DNA of 64,000 nucleotides, from the NCBI GenBank assembly GCA_947500445.1, contig CANMSB010000001.1, forward strand, positions 248,001 to 312,000. The letters run 5' to 3'. Within the stretch, counting starts at the first letter, position 1. The number at the start of each line of letters is the position of its first letter. This document shows, piece by piece, positions 54,030 to 62,800 of this stretch. The stretch is from an uncultured Flavobacteriaceae bacterium (GTDB lineage Bacteria; Bacteroidota; Bacteroidia; Flavobacteriales; Flavobacteriaceae). A program made the translations under genes and the position numbers. The notes under the pieces are model-generated. The model was given only the letters and a program-made list of their open reading frames with translations, made no database searches and was not told where the DNA came from.

Positions 54030-55682
54030 GTGCTCTCCAACCTATCCATTAAAAATTATGCCTTGATCGATGCCCTAGAGGTGTCCTTCCATACTGGTTT
54101 TACGGTTATTACCGGGGAAACCGGTGCCGGAAAATCGATTCTTTTAGGAGGTCTTGCCCTGGTATTGGGCAAACGTGCCGACCTTGGGTCGTTACGGGAC
54201 AAAGAACGGAAGTGTATCGTAGAAGCGGCCTTTAAAATTACCAAATACCGATTACATCCCTTTTTTGAACAGAACGACCTCGACTATGAGGACGAAACAA
54301 TTTTGCGCCGTGAAATACACCCAAGTGGTAAATCTCGTGCCTTTATCAATGATTCTCCGGTAACCTTATCCATACTATCGGCGTTGGGGGAAAGCTTGAT
54401 CGACGTGCATTCGCAGCACCAGACCCTGCGACTTACGGAAAATGAATTCCAATTAAAAGTTATCGACGCCTTGGCCGACAATAAGCAAAACTTGCAGGCG
54501 TATGGAACGGAACTAAAGGCGTTCAGGGATACCGAAAAGCGTTTGCAACAGTTGATCGCTACCCAAAAAGAAGCCAATAAAGAGAAAGATTACGACAGTT
54601 TTCTACTTCAAGAATTGGAAACGGCGGCCCTGAGCGAAGGAATGCAGGAAGCACTGGAATCGGAACAGCAAAAATTGAGCAATGTAGAGACCATTTTAGA
54701 GTATTTTGCCAATGGCTATCAATTGCTAAGTGACGACCAGTTGGGTATTATGAGCGCGGTAACCCAATTGACCCAACTCTCGGGCAAGCTGGCCGATTTT
54801 GGTGAAAAGTATGAAAACTTGCACCAACGGATACAATCGGTCCATATCGAAATGGAGGATATCGCTTCGGAATGGGAATCGCTCAAAGATACCACGGAAG
54901 CAGATCCCGAGCGTCTTGAGCAACTTAACGGCCAATTGCAATTGTTGTACGATCTTTTGCGAAAACACGATGTTCAAAATGTTAACGATCTTTTGTCCGT
55001 TCAGGAGGCACTTTCGCAAAAAGTTGGGGATACGGCGAATTTAGAAGTGGAAATCGCGGAAAAAGAAGCGCTGTTGGCGGCTCAAAAAGAAACCCTGGAA
55101 GCAAAAGCTTCCATTGTTTCCGAGAAAAGAACCCAGGCAATACCGATCTTGGATAAGGAACTCTCCGAGGTGCTTTCTACTTTGGGAATGCCCAGCGCAA
55201 CCTTTAAAATGGAGTTGACCCCCGCAGCGAATTTTAAGGAAACAGGTAAGGACGATCTGGCCTTTTTATTTTCGGCCAATAAGGGAGTGGGGTATGGCGA
55301 GCTTAAAAAAGTGGCCTCTGGTGGCGAATTGTCGCGTATCATGCTGACCATAAAAGCGGTGTTGGCGCGTTATGAACAACTCCCGACGATGATGTTCGAT
55401 GAGATCGATACCGGGGTTTCAGGGGAAATTTCCAACAAGATGGGCGACATCATGAAAGCCATGAGCATCCATATGCAGGTGTTTTCCATTACCCATTTGC
55501 CTCAGGTGGCTTCCAAAGGAGATGCCCATTTCAAGGTCTTTAAGGAAGAGATAGGGGAAACAACCCATACCAAATTGAAACAGCTGCAGCAAGAAGAACG
55601 GGTTTCCGAATTGGCCGAGATGCTAGGGGGTAAGGTGTTGACGGATTCTGCAATGGCACATGCCCGGCAATTACTCGATTAA
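54030..55682 (+). CDS. recN: DNA repair protein RecN
   Basis: A 550-residue SMC-like ATPase for double-strand-break repair. Walker A is VITGETGAGKSILLGGLAL near the N-terminus; coiled-coil arms fill the middle (about 150-390). The C-terminal half-site has the signature KVASGGELSRIMLTIKAVL, Walker B TMMFDEIDTGVSG, and the final ITHLPQVASKGDAHFKV. The start codon is GTG at 54030 (LSNLSIKNYALID), supported by family similarity; no ATG fits. It ends the bamD gene cluster. Confidence 0.96.
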   Translation: MLSNLSIKNYALIDALEVSFHTGFTVITGETGAGKSILLGGLALVLGKRADLGSLRDKERKCIVEAAFKITKYRLHPFFEQNDLDYEDETILRREIHPSGKSRAFINDSPVTLSILSALGESLIDVHSQHQTLRLTENEFQLKVIDALADNKQNLQAYGTELKAFRDTEKRLQQLIATQKEANKEKDYDSFLLQELETAALSEGMQEALESEQQKLSNVETILEYFANGYQLLSDDQLGIMSAVTQLTQLSGKLADFGEKYENLHQRIQSVHIEMEDIASEWESLKDTTEADPERLEQLNGQLQLLYDLLRKHDVQNVNDLLSVQEALSQKVGDTANLEVEIAEKEALLAAQKETLEAKASIVSEKRTQAIPILDKELSEVLSTLGMPSATFKMELTPAANFKETGKDDLAFLFSANKGVGYGELKKVASGGELSRIMLTIKAVLARYEQLPTMMFDEIDTGVSGEISNKMGDIMKAMSIHMQVFSITHLPQVASKGDAHFKVFKEEIGETTHTKLKQLQQEERVSELAEMLGGKVLTDSAMAHARQLLD

Positions 55683-55805
55683 TCTTTGGGCACTACAATC
55701 GTAAATTGGGACGAAAGCCGTATCCCCAATATACCGTTCCGCAAATGGGAAAATAGCGATTCAAACTTTCTGTAGACCACATCGTTTTCCTGCAAACTTT
55801 TTAAA

Positions 55806-55813
55806 TATCTTTG
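55806..55813 (+). promoter_or_regulatory. -7 box of fabI
   Basis: TATCTTTG, exact TAnnTTTG, 30 bp before the fabI ATG at 55844. Confidence 0.55.
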
Positions 55814-55843
55814 AAGCCGAAATCGAACAAATATTACAAACAC

Positions 55844-56659
55844 ATGGCATATAATCTATTAAAGGGAAAAAGAGGAATTATTTTTGGTGCATTGGACGAA
55901 AATTCCATCGCTTGGAAAACGGCGGAAAGGGTGCATGAAGAAGGCGGTACTTTCGTACTTACCAATGCTCCGATAGCAATGCGAATGGGGCAGATCAAGC
56001 AACTTGCGGAGAAAACAGGTTCCGAAATTATTCCCGCCGACGCTACTCTGGAAGAGGATTTGAATACTTTGGTGAGCAAATCGATGGAGATTCTTGGGGG
56101 CAAACTCGATTTTGTGCTGCACTCCATTGGAATGTCCGTAAATGTTCGTAAAGGACGCCATTACACGGACGAAAAATATGATTTTACCGCTAAGGGATGG
56201 GATATTTCAGCCTTGTCCTTTCACAAGGTGATGCAAAGTTTGTACAAACAAGATGCCATGGCAGAGTGGGGGAGTATCGTAGCGCTGACCTATATGGCGG
56301 CACAAAGGGTGTTTCCAGATTACAACGATATGGCCGACAACAAGGCCTATTTGGAGTCTGTCGCCAGAAGTTTTGGGTACTTTTTTGGAAAGGAAAAGAA
56401 AGTTCGCGTCAATACCATATCGCAATCGCCTACACCGACCACGGCAGGCCAGGGAGTCAAAGGTTTTGACGGATTTATCAGTTATGCCGAAAAGATGTCA
56501 CCCCTAGGTAATGCAAGTGCTTTGGAATGTGCGGATTATACGGTATCCCTTTTTTCGGACCTTACCAAAAAGGTAACGATGCAAAATTTGTTTCACGACG
56601 GCGGTTTTTCCAACACCGGTGTCAGTCAAGAAGTCATCGATTATTTTTCCGAAAGTTAG
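55844..56659 (+). CDS. fabI: Enoyl-[acyl-carrier-protein] reductase (NADH) FabI
   Basis: A 271-residue short-chain dehydrogenase-fold enzyme for the last step of fatty acid elongation. Starts MAYNLLKGKRGIIFGALDENSIAW with the modified NAD loop of FabI; LHSIGMS follows. The catalytic Tyr-x6-Lys is in FPDYNDMADNKAYLESVARSF, and KVRVNTISQSPTPTTAG precedes the substrate loop. The ATG at 55844 is chosen by homology; an in-frame start 11 codons earlier lies over the promoter. Monocistronic. Confidence 0.96.
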   Translation: MAYNLLKGKRGIIFGALDENSIAWKTAERVHEEGGTFVLTNAPIAMRMGQIKQLAEKTGSEIIPADATLEEDLNTLVSKSMEILGGKLDFVLHSIGMSVNVRKGRHYTDEKYDFTAKGWDISALSFHKVMQSLYKQDAMAEWGSIVALTYMAAQRVFPDYNDMADNKAYLESVARSFGYFFGKEKKVRVNTISQSPTPTTAGQGVKGFDGFISYAEKMSPLGNASALECADYTVSLFSDLTKKVTMQNLFHDGGFSNTGVSQEVIDYFSES

Positions 56660-57167
56660 GCCACTCCATTTAAATTCTGAATAAACGTTGCCCGACCTGA
56701 TGGTCAGGGTATGTCCATATAAATGTTTGGGTGCCGATCACTATTAGCTTTTAGCTAAACTACCAGGTATTTAAAATGCATAGGTTTAAAGGAAAAGAAT
56801 GAAGTTTTTTTTCAACATTGAAGTGATTTAGACTTTTTGGATTGAAGCGATCCCGATGCTTCGGGACATGATTTTTTGCTCTTTTGAAGTCTTTTTTGAG
56901 TTGCATAGCAGGGCTACGGGAGGAAAAAAAGTCGAAAAAAGTGTAAAAAAGAATCATTTTTTAGCCTCCCGAGGGTTCGGGAGAAAAAGTTTAAATCACT
57001 TCATTATATCAAAGTAGCAGTAAACAGTTGGTAGTGAGCTGTTTTGTAATCCATAAAAATTACGGACTGCCAAGTACAACTGCATATTTATTGAAGATTT
57101 GTATTTCCGAGTATTCGGAGGAAAGTCTTGAACTAAAGTGCATTCTTTCAACTAACGCCTGTGGCCA
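56660..57167. other. 508-bp gene-free stretch containing a large inverted-repeat element
   Basis: Between fabI and the glycosyltransferase gene. It holds a hairpin CCTGA-TGG-TCAGG near 56697-56709, then the ~185-bp element at 56819-57003, then two weak hairpins (AAACAG/CTGTTT near 57022-57045 and TCCGA-GTAT-TCGGA near 57107-57120). A 65-codon minus-strand frame crosses the element, but its reading follows the repeat and not a known family. Confidence 0.5.
56819..57003. repeat. MITE-like element with 20-bp terminal inverted repeats
   Basis: The left end TGAAGTGATTTAGACTTTTT (56819-56838) is the reverse complement of the right end (56984-57003) except at one base. Next to each end is a GC-rich hairpin: TCCCGA-TGCT-TCGGGA on the left (56850-56865) and CTCCCGA-GGGT-TCGGGAG on the right (56966-56983). 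Between them are A/T-run-rich arms and a centre that reads GTTGCATAGCAGGGCTACGG. The terminal repeats and symmetry suggest a small non-autonomous mobile element or a long structured transcript. No target-site duplication is obvious. Confidence 0.55.
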
Positions 57168-58169
57168 ATGAAGCTATTCTTTTCGTTCATCATTCCGGTT
57201 TACAATCGTCCCGATGAAATTCGGGAGCTTTTAGAAAGTCTGGCCGAGCAGACTTACGAAAACGCTTTTGAGGTTGTCATTGTTGAGGACGGTTCCACTA
57301 CCAGTGCCGAACATGAGGTGTCCCTATTTCAAGATCGGTTGCAGATAACCTATCTGCCGAAACCCAATTCGGGGCCGGGTGCTTCCCGAAACTATGGGAT
57401 GGAGCGGGCGAAAGGAAACTATTTTATTGTTTTGGACTCCGATTGTATTTTACCGCCACAGTATTTGGTGGAGGCGGATAAAGCGCTGCAAGAGCATTTT
57501 GTACACTGTTATGGTGGACCTGATGCCGCACACCCGTCCTTTAGTCTTGTGCAAAAGGCCATCAACTATGCCATGACCTCTATTTGGACCACCGGTGGTA
57601 TACGTGGGGGTAAAAAAGCGATCGGTAAATTCCAGCCCAGAAGTTTTAATATGGGTATTTCCAAAGAAGCCTTTCAAACCGTTGGGGGATATGGGAAAAT
57701 ACACCCCGGAGAAGATCCCGACCTAACGATGCGTATATGGAACAACGGATACGAAACCCGTTTGATACCCGACGCCTTTGTATATCATAAGCGACGGATC
57801 GATTGGAAAAAGTTCTATATACAAGTAAACAAATTTGGGATGGTGCGCCCCATATTGAACAAATGGCATCCTGGAACGGCAAAGGTCACCTATTGGTTTC
57901 CAACACTTTTTTGTTTGGGCTTTTTGGTCTCGTTGGTACTTTTCGCAATCGATATTTTGGCACCTTTAGGTTTGTATGGCTGCTACTTTGCATTGGTTTT
58001 TATCGATGCCCTATTAAAAAATAGGAGTGTTGCGATAGCATTATTATCCTTTTTGGCCGTATGGATCCAATTCATAGGATACGGGTATGGTTTTCTGAAG
58101 TCTGTTATCTTGATTAACTTTAGTGGCAAAACAGCGGAACAGGTATTTCCAAAACTGTTTTTCAAGTAA
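57168..58169 (+). CDS. Family 2 glycosyltransferase
   Basis: A 333-residue GT2 enzyme. The nucleotide-sugar domain has SFIIPVYNRPDEIRELLESL, VVIVEDGSTT, GPGASRNYGMERA and the DxD-like LDSDC; EDPDLTMRIW is the usual acceptor region motif. Two or three C-terminal hydrophobic segments (residues ~245-320) anchor it to the membrane, as in glycosyltransferases that build envelope glycans. Acceptor and sugar are unknown. It precedes the ybbR gene by only 6 bp. Confidence 0.92.
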   Translation: MKLFFSFIIPVYNRPDEIRELLESLAEQTYENAFEVVIVEDGSTTSAEHEVSLFQDRLQITYLPKPNSGPGASRNYGMERAKGNYFIVLDSDCILPPQYLVEADKALQEHFVHCYGGPDAAHPSFSLVQKAINYAMTSIWTTGGIRGGKKAIGKFQPRSFNMGISKEAFQTVGGYGKIHPGEDPDLTMRIWNNGYETRLIPDAFVYHKRRIDWKKFYIQVNKFGMVRPILNKWHPGTAKVTYWFPTLFCLGFLVSLVLFAIDILAPLGLYGCYFALVFIDALLKNRSVAIALLSFLAVWIQFIGYGYGFLKSVILINFSGKTAEQVFPKLFFK

Positions 58170-58175
58170 CAAAGG

Positions 58176-59132
58176 GTGATACAGAAAATTAAAAATATCC
58201 TAAAGCGACGAAAGGTAAAACTATTCTTTTTGTTCTTTTTGTGTTCCAGTTTGGCTTGGTTCGTAAGTAACCTTTCCAACCGCTATACGCATCATGCGGA
58301 AGTGGCCCTTACCTTTGTAAATCCTCCCGATAGTCTTTTGCTGGTCGATGTTTCTAAGAAACGGGTCCGTTTAAAATTGGAGGCGGTAGGCTTTCGGTTT
58401 TTATCGTTCAATTTAGGCGAACGCAGTTTTCGGCTCGACCTCTCCAAAGTGAAAAACGACCGTGGCCGTTATTTTATGGTAGAAAAGGAGTGCATGCGGC
58501 AAATTGACACCCAGCTTCCCAATTCCGTAAGCTTGTTGGGAGTTGCCGAAGATTCCCTTTTTTTTGGCTTTCAAAAGGTCATTTCAAAAAAAGTACCCCT
58601 TGTGTCCAAAGTGGATTTACAGTTGCCTGAGAATTATAGGCTTGAAAAACCTTTGGTGTTAACGCCGGACTCGATCGGTATCACGGGACCACAAAATGAA
58701 GTGGATACTATCGAACGGGTATTGCTCGACCCTATTCGTTTATCCGAGGTTACGGAGGCTTTCTCGGTTAATGCGCGCGTAAAGAACAATTCAAAATTGA
58801 AGTATACCACTTATAGCACCACCAGAGTGCAAATAGAAGGTACCGTATCCCGCTTTTCCGAAAAGATGATCAGTGTTCCGATAACGGTTATCAATGCCCC
58901 CGAAGATATGTCCGTAACGACCTTCCCTGCCGAGACGAACGTTTTGGTCAAGGCAAGTTTAACAGCATTAAAGGGACTCAAAGCGTCGGATTTTAGTGTG
59001 ATTGCCGACTATAAAGAAGTACAGGGGACCGATTCGAAAACATTGAAGCTCATCATTGCTTCAAAACCAACGAACATTTACGGTGCGACTGTTATAAAAG
59101 ATCGTACGGATTTTATTCTGGAGCGGAAATGA
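58176..59132 (+). CDS. YbbR-like domain protein (CdaR-like)
   Basis: A 318-residue protein with a single N-terminal membrane helix (residues ~15-32, KLFFLFFLCSSLAWFVS) and periplasmic YbbR-type repeats: RFLSFNLGERSFRLDLSKVKND, VPLVSKVDLQLPENYRL, SIGITGPQNEVDTIERVL. In firmicutes, YbbR/CdaR regulates a c-di-AMP cyclase; whether this holds in Bacteroidota is not known and no cdaA is adjacent. The start is GTG at 58176. The stop overlaps the coaE start (ATGA). Confidence 0.85.
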   Translation: MIQKIKNILKRRKVKLFFLFFLCSSLAWFVSNLSNRYTHHAEVALTFVNPPDSLLLVDVSKKRVRLKLEAVGFRFLSFNLGERSFRLDLSKVKNDRGRYFMVEKECMRQIDTQLPNSVSLLGVAEDSLFFGFQKVISKKVPLVSKVDLQLPENYRLEKPLVLTPDSIGITGPQNEVDTIERVLLDPIRLSEVTEAFSVNARVKNNSKLKYTTYSTTRVQIEGTVSRFSEKMISVPITVINAPEDMSVTTFPAETNVLVKASLTALKGLKASDFSVIADYKEVQGTDSKTLKLIIASKPTNIYGATVIKDRTDFILERK

Positions 59133-59713
59133 AGTTGATCGGATTAACAGGAGGGATCGGTAGCGGTAAGTCCACCGTAGCGAAAATGTTCGCCGACCTT
59201 GGAGTGCCCGTCTACGATTCGGACAGGGAGGCGAAAAAGTTGATGCGCGACTCCGCTACCGTAAAAAGAGCAATTATCGGCTTGTTTGGCGAAGCCGCCT
59301 ATTTGGACAAAAAGTTAAACAAAAAACATATTGCGGAACAGGTTTTTGGAAATGCGGAACTACTGGAAAAATTGAACGCTATCGTACATCCTGCAGTTCG
59401 GGAGCATTTTTTACAATGGGCATCCGAACAGAAAACACAGTATGTGATACAGGAAACCGCACTTATTTTTGAAAACGGGATGCAGGCTTTTTATGATGCG
59501 ACCATTCTGGTAGCTGCAGATGAAAGTGTTCGAATTCAGAGGGTTATGGAGAGGGATGGCATTTCCGAAGGGCAGGTAAGGGCTCGTATGGAACATCAAT
59601 TGGACGACGAAATAAAAAGACGAAAAGCGGATTACGTTATCGAAAATTTAGATCTGGAACAAACGGCTCACGATGTTTTGGGAATACACCAAAAAATACT
59701 TGGGACCCTCTGA
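59129..59713 (+). CDS. coaE: Dephospho-CoA kinase
   Basis: A 194-residue P-loop kinase phosphorylating dephospho-CoA in the last step of CoA synthesis. Walker A is GLTGGIGSGKSTVAKMFADLG; VPVYDSDREAKKLM holds the substrate Asp. LNAIVHPAVREHFLQW and the lid Arg in RVMERDGISEGQVRARM are typical. Its start overlaps the ybbR stop by 4 bp. It completes, with coaBC at 51753, two of the CoA genes of this window. Confidence 0.96.
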   Translation: MKLIGLTGGIGSGKSTVAKMFADLGVPVYDSDREAKKLMRDSATVKRAIIGLFGEAAYLDKKLNKKHIAEQVFGNAELLEKLNAIVHPAVREHFLQWASEQKTQYVIQETALIFENGMQAFYDATILVAADESVRIQRVMERDGISEGQVRARMEHQLDDEIKRRKADYVIENLDLEQTAHDVLGIHQKILGTL

Positions 59714-59736
59714 AAACACTCCATTTTAACATTTTT

Positions 59737-59788
59737 GTTAAGGTTTGGTTAAACCTAGAAAGTGGTAAATGTTAAATCTTTAATTTTG
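59737..59788 (+). promoter_or_regulatory. Histidine kinase operon promoter with GTTAA-N6-GTTAA site
   Basis: GTTAA at 59737-59741 and 59748-59752 (period 11, spacer GGTTTG), then 28 bp, then the -7 box TAATTTTG (59781-59788). The ATG lies 8 bp further. No TTG is at the -33 position. The repeat centre is about 50 bp before the expected transcription start, a usual place for an activator of the OmpR type. The layout is the same as at degP. Confidence 0.6.
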
Positions 59789-59796
59789 ATTAAAAG

Positions 59797-61374
59797 ATGA
59801 ACAAAAGGTTATTTGTTCTTTTAGTAGTTCTAATGAGCCTTTCGCTCATCGGAATCATTTTTGTCCAAGTTTTTTGGATAAAGAAGTCCGTGGAAGACAA
59901 GGAAGAACAGTTCTCAAACGCGGTTTCGCAGGTATTGTCGAAGGTTACCGACAAGGTAGAAGAAAGGGAGCGACGTGATTACTACGACCGTTATCTTTCC
60001 CAGGACAGTTTGGGAGCACCTACATCGACGAAGCTCAGAAACATCTTTTTTATCGATAGGGATATCAATTCCAACGAAATACTGTTTTATTCCCACGGTA
60101 TTTTAGAGGAGAACTATAATATAGCATCCACGTTCTTTGACAATGGCAATAATGAAGATAGTACGCTGATATCGAATTATACCAGCAGAAGGCAAAAAAC
60201 TGTTTTTAAAGAGGATTACGATCTCGATGGAAACGGTATACGTTTAAATGCAGTCGAAAAGCTCGAAAAAATAGGAACCCTTTCCAGTATTGAAAAAGCG
60301 CAATTTGATGACGTTTTCAGTGAAAGTGCGAAAACGGTCCCCATTCATAAACGGGTCTCCAAACAAGAATTGGAGTTGTTGTTGAGCCGGGAGTTGGAAT
60401 CACGAAACTTAAATGTCGAATATGAATATGGCATATACAGCAAGGGACTTCCGACCAAAGTTAAATCCCGAAAATTCAAGTTTGCCAGCAGTACCTTGTA
60501 CAAGTCTCCCATTTTTGAGGATAAGGATGGGGATACGGATTTTTCGTTATTGCTCACTTTTCCTAAAAAGAAAGGTTTTTTGATCCAACAGATATTGGGC
60601 ATGGCGGTACTCTCCCTGCTTTTTACATTGGTCATTATGGCATCGTATTCGGGAGCAATCTATCAATTGATAAAACAGAAACAGATTTCGGCCATAAAAA
60701 CCGATTTTATCAATAACATGACGCATGAGTTCAAAACCCCGATAGCGACCATCAATTTGGCGGTAGAGGCGATTCGAAATCCGAAGACGATCGATGACAA
60801 GGAAAAGATAATGCGTTACCTGGGAATGATCAGGGACGAGAACAAAAGGATGCACGCGCAGGTAGAAAACGTGCTGCGCATTTCGAAACTGGAAAAAAAT
60901 CAGTTGGACATCAGTAAGGATAGACTGGATGTTCACGACATTATAGTAGATGCCATTGCACACGTGGAGTTGATCGTACAAGATCGTGGTGGGTATGTGA
61001 AAACACATTTAGAGGCACCCCGTACGGAAGTTTTGGCAAATGAGATGCATTTTACCAACGTGCTCGTAAACATGTTGGACAATGCCATAAAATATTCCCC
61101 CGAGGCCCCAAAGGTTGATGTATACACCGAAGTGGCCAAAAATTTTATTATCGTTAAAATAAAGGATCAGGGTTCAGGTATGAGCAAAGCTGTTCTCAAG
61201 CGGGTTTTTGAAAAGTTCTATAGGGAACATACCGGAGACTTGCATAATGTAAAAGGGCATGGTCTGGGACTGGCCTATGTAAAGAAAATCATGGATGATC
61301 ATCAGGGTGAGGTCTATGCAGAAAGTGAAAAAGGAAAGGGAAGCACTTTCTTTCTAAAACTACCCTTAATCTAG
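59797..61374 (+). CDS. Sensor histidine kinase (RprX-like)
   Basis: A 525-residue membrane kinase: N-terminal helix (residues ~5-27), periplasmic sensor domain (30-260), second helix (~263-290), HisKA domain with the phosphorylated His310 in NNMTHEFKTPIATIN, and a HATPase domain. The latter carries the N box VNMLDNAIKYS, G1 KDQGSGMS and G2 KGHGLGLAYVKK. No HAMP domain is visible. It forms an operon with the response regulator 7 bp downstream. The pair resembles RprX/RprY of Bacteroides. The periplasmic domain suggests it senses an envelope or extracellular state. Confidence 0.92.
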   Translation: MNKRLFVLLVVLMSLSLIGIIFVQVFWIKKSVEDKEEQFSNAVSQVLSKVTDKVEERERRDYYDRYLSQDSLGAPTSTKLRNIFFIDRDINSNEILFYSHGILEENYNIASTFFDNGNNEDSTLISNYTSRRQKTVFKEDYDLDGNGIRLNAVEKLEKIGTLSSIEKAQFDDVFSESAKTVPIHKRVSKQELELLLSRELESRNLNVEYEYGIYSKGLPTKVKSRKFKFASSTLYKSPIFEDKDGDTDFSLLLTFPKKKGFLIQQILGMAVLSLLFTLVIMASYSGAIYQLIKQKQISAIKTDFINNMTHEFKTPIATINLAVEAIRNPKTIDDKEKIMRYLGMIRDENKRMHAQVENVLRISKLEKNQLDISKDRLDVHDIIVDAIAHVELIVQDRGGYVKTHLEAPRTEVLANEMHFTNVLVNMLDNAIKYSPEAPKVDVYTEVAKNFIIVKIKDQGSGMSKAVLKRVFEKFYREHTGDLHNVKGHGLGLAYVKKIMDDHQGEVYAESEKGKGSTFFLKLPLI

Positions 61375-61381
61375 AATAATT

Positions 61382-62092
61382 ATGGATACAGTAAACAAAA
61401 AAATACTTTTAGTAGAGGATGACCCAAATTTTGGAATCGTGTTGAAAGATTACCTTTCGATGAACGATTTTGACGTCACTTTGGCGAAAAATGGAATGGA
61501 AGGCTTTGAAAAATTCAAAAAGGACAATTTTGACGTCTGTATTTTGGATGTTATGATGCCCTACAAGGACGGGTTTACATTGGCGAAAGAAATCCGGGAA
61601 AAAAACGAAAACGTGCCCATTGTTTTTTTAACGGCAAAAACAATGAAGGAAGATGTCTTAAAAGGATATAAGGCGGGCGCCGATGATTACTTGAACAAAC
61701 CTTTTGATTCGGAGGTGCTTTTGATGAAACTAAAGGCTATTTTGCAACGGAAATCATCCAATACGCTTGCCGATAGCAAAAAGTTCGAGTTTCAGATAGG
61801 TGGTTTTCACCTGAACAGTAAACTGCGTTTTTTAAAGTATAAGGAAGAAGAGGCCATTAAACTCTCACCAAAAGAAAATGAGCTGTTGCGTTTGTTGGCG
61901 CTTCATGAGAACGATTTAATGCCCAGGGAATTGGCATTGACCAAAATATGGAGGGACGACAATTATTTTACCTCCCGTAGTATGGATGTATACATCGCAA
62001 AATTGCGGAAATATCTAAAACGGGACGATACTGTTGAAATACTTAACATCCACGGAGAAGGCTTTCGTTTGGTAATAAAAACGGAATCCTAA
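61382..62092 (+). CDS. OmpR-family response regulator (RprY-like)
   Basis: A 236-residue regulator. The receiver domain (1-120) has the acidic pair VEDDPN, phospho-acceptor Asp56 in CILDVMMPYKDG, Thr in FLTAKT and Lys106 in DYLNKPF. The C-terminal winged helix (~140-236) shows LSPKENELLRLLALHENDLMPRELALTKIW and SRSMDVYIAKLRKYLKRD, then ILNIHGEGFRLV. Such regulators bind direct repeats of about 11-bp period. The repeats before its own operon, before degP and between the LytTR gene and rpsF fit, but binding is inference. Confidence 0.93.
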   Translation: MDTVNKKILLVEDDPNFGIVLKDYLSMNDFDVTLAKNGMEGFEKFKKDNFDVCILDVMMPYKDGFTLAKEIREKNENVPIVFLTAKTMKEDVLKGYKAGADDYLNKPFDSEVLLMKLKAILQRKSSNTLADSKKFEFQIGGFHLNSKLRFLKYKEEEAIKLSPKENELLRLLALHENDLMPRELALTKIWRDDNYFTSRSMDVYIAKLRKYLKRDDTVEILNIHGEGFRLVIKTES

Positions 62093-62121
62093 ACGGTTGT
62101 ACGACCATTCCCAACGATACA

Positions 62122-62153
62122 AAGCATCTATTTATGATAGATGCTTTTTTTTT
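62122..62153 (+). terminator. Intrinsic terminator of the histidine kinase/response regulator operon
   Basis: AAGCATCTAT and ATAGATGCTT form a 10-bp stem with a five-base loop, followed by nine T, 30 bp after the response regulator stop. Confidence 0.9.
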
Positions 62154-62311
62154 CCTTTTTTGCCAATATACCTTTATACCGCACCGGTTTAAGCGTCCAT
62201 TTATTTTTTTTACAAGTGCTTAGCTACGGCCGTATAAGGCCCTAGCGGCCGACCAAATAAAAAAACATTTGGTTATCTGTAGGGCGTTTTAGGATAAATT
62301 GCTGCGATATG

Positions 62312-62800
62312 CTACATGGAGTGCACTACCTGTTCCACCATGGTAGCTACAGGTTGTGAAATAGATACGGTAATCGCATCCAAGGGAGGCTCCAAGGTGT
62401 CAAATTGGGAGCGTAACAGGTCGGTGGGCATAAAATGGTCTTTTCGTGCTTTCATGCGCTTTTCTATGGTTTCGAACGAACCTTCTAAAAAAACAAAGGT
62501 GCTATAGTGTTCCATCCCATCGGTCAGTAGTTTCCGATAGGTTTTTTTAAGTGCGGAACAAGCGATGACAGCGCCTTGCATTTTATGGTTCATCGCCAAT
62601 TTGTTCAAAGCGATCAGCCAGCCATGTCGATCGGCATCGTCCAGGGGAATGCCTTTTGCCATTTTGGTGACGTTGGCCGAGGGATGGTAGTCATCGCCAT
62701 CGAAAAACGGAATCTGAAGTTTTTCTGCCAACGCGCGTCCCACGGTAGATTTTCCAGAGCCCGATACGCCCATTACAAAAAGGATTTTGTTAACCTTCAT
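62312..62800 (-). CDS. gntK: Gluconokinase
   Basis: A 162-residue P-loop kinase converting D-gluconate to 6-phosphogluconate. Walker A is GVSGSGKSTVGRALAEKL; FFDGDDYHPSANVTKMAKGIPLDDADRHGWL is the hallmark. ACSALKKTYRKLL and the lid region near KARKDHFMP complete the family. It overlaps miaA by 11 bp and is co-transcribed with it, although the two functions are unrelated. No gluconate transporter is visible nearby. Confidence 0.95.
   Translation of the reverse strand: MKVNKILFVMGVSGSGKSTVGRALAEKLQIPFFDGDDYHPSANVTKMAKGIPLDDADRHGWLIALNKLAMNHKMQGAVIACSALKKTYRKLLTDGMEHYSTFVFLEGSFETIEKRMKARKDHFMPTDLLRSQFDTLEPPLDAITVSISQPVATMVEQVVHSM

Noticed and set aside
56760-56957. 65-codon minus-strand frame in the gap after fabI
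   Set aside because: Its sequence is dictated by the inverted-repeat element at 56819-57003; biased composition and no independent support for translation.
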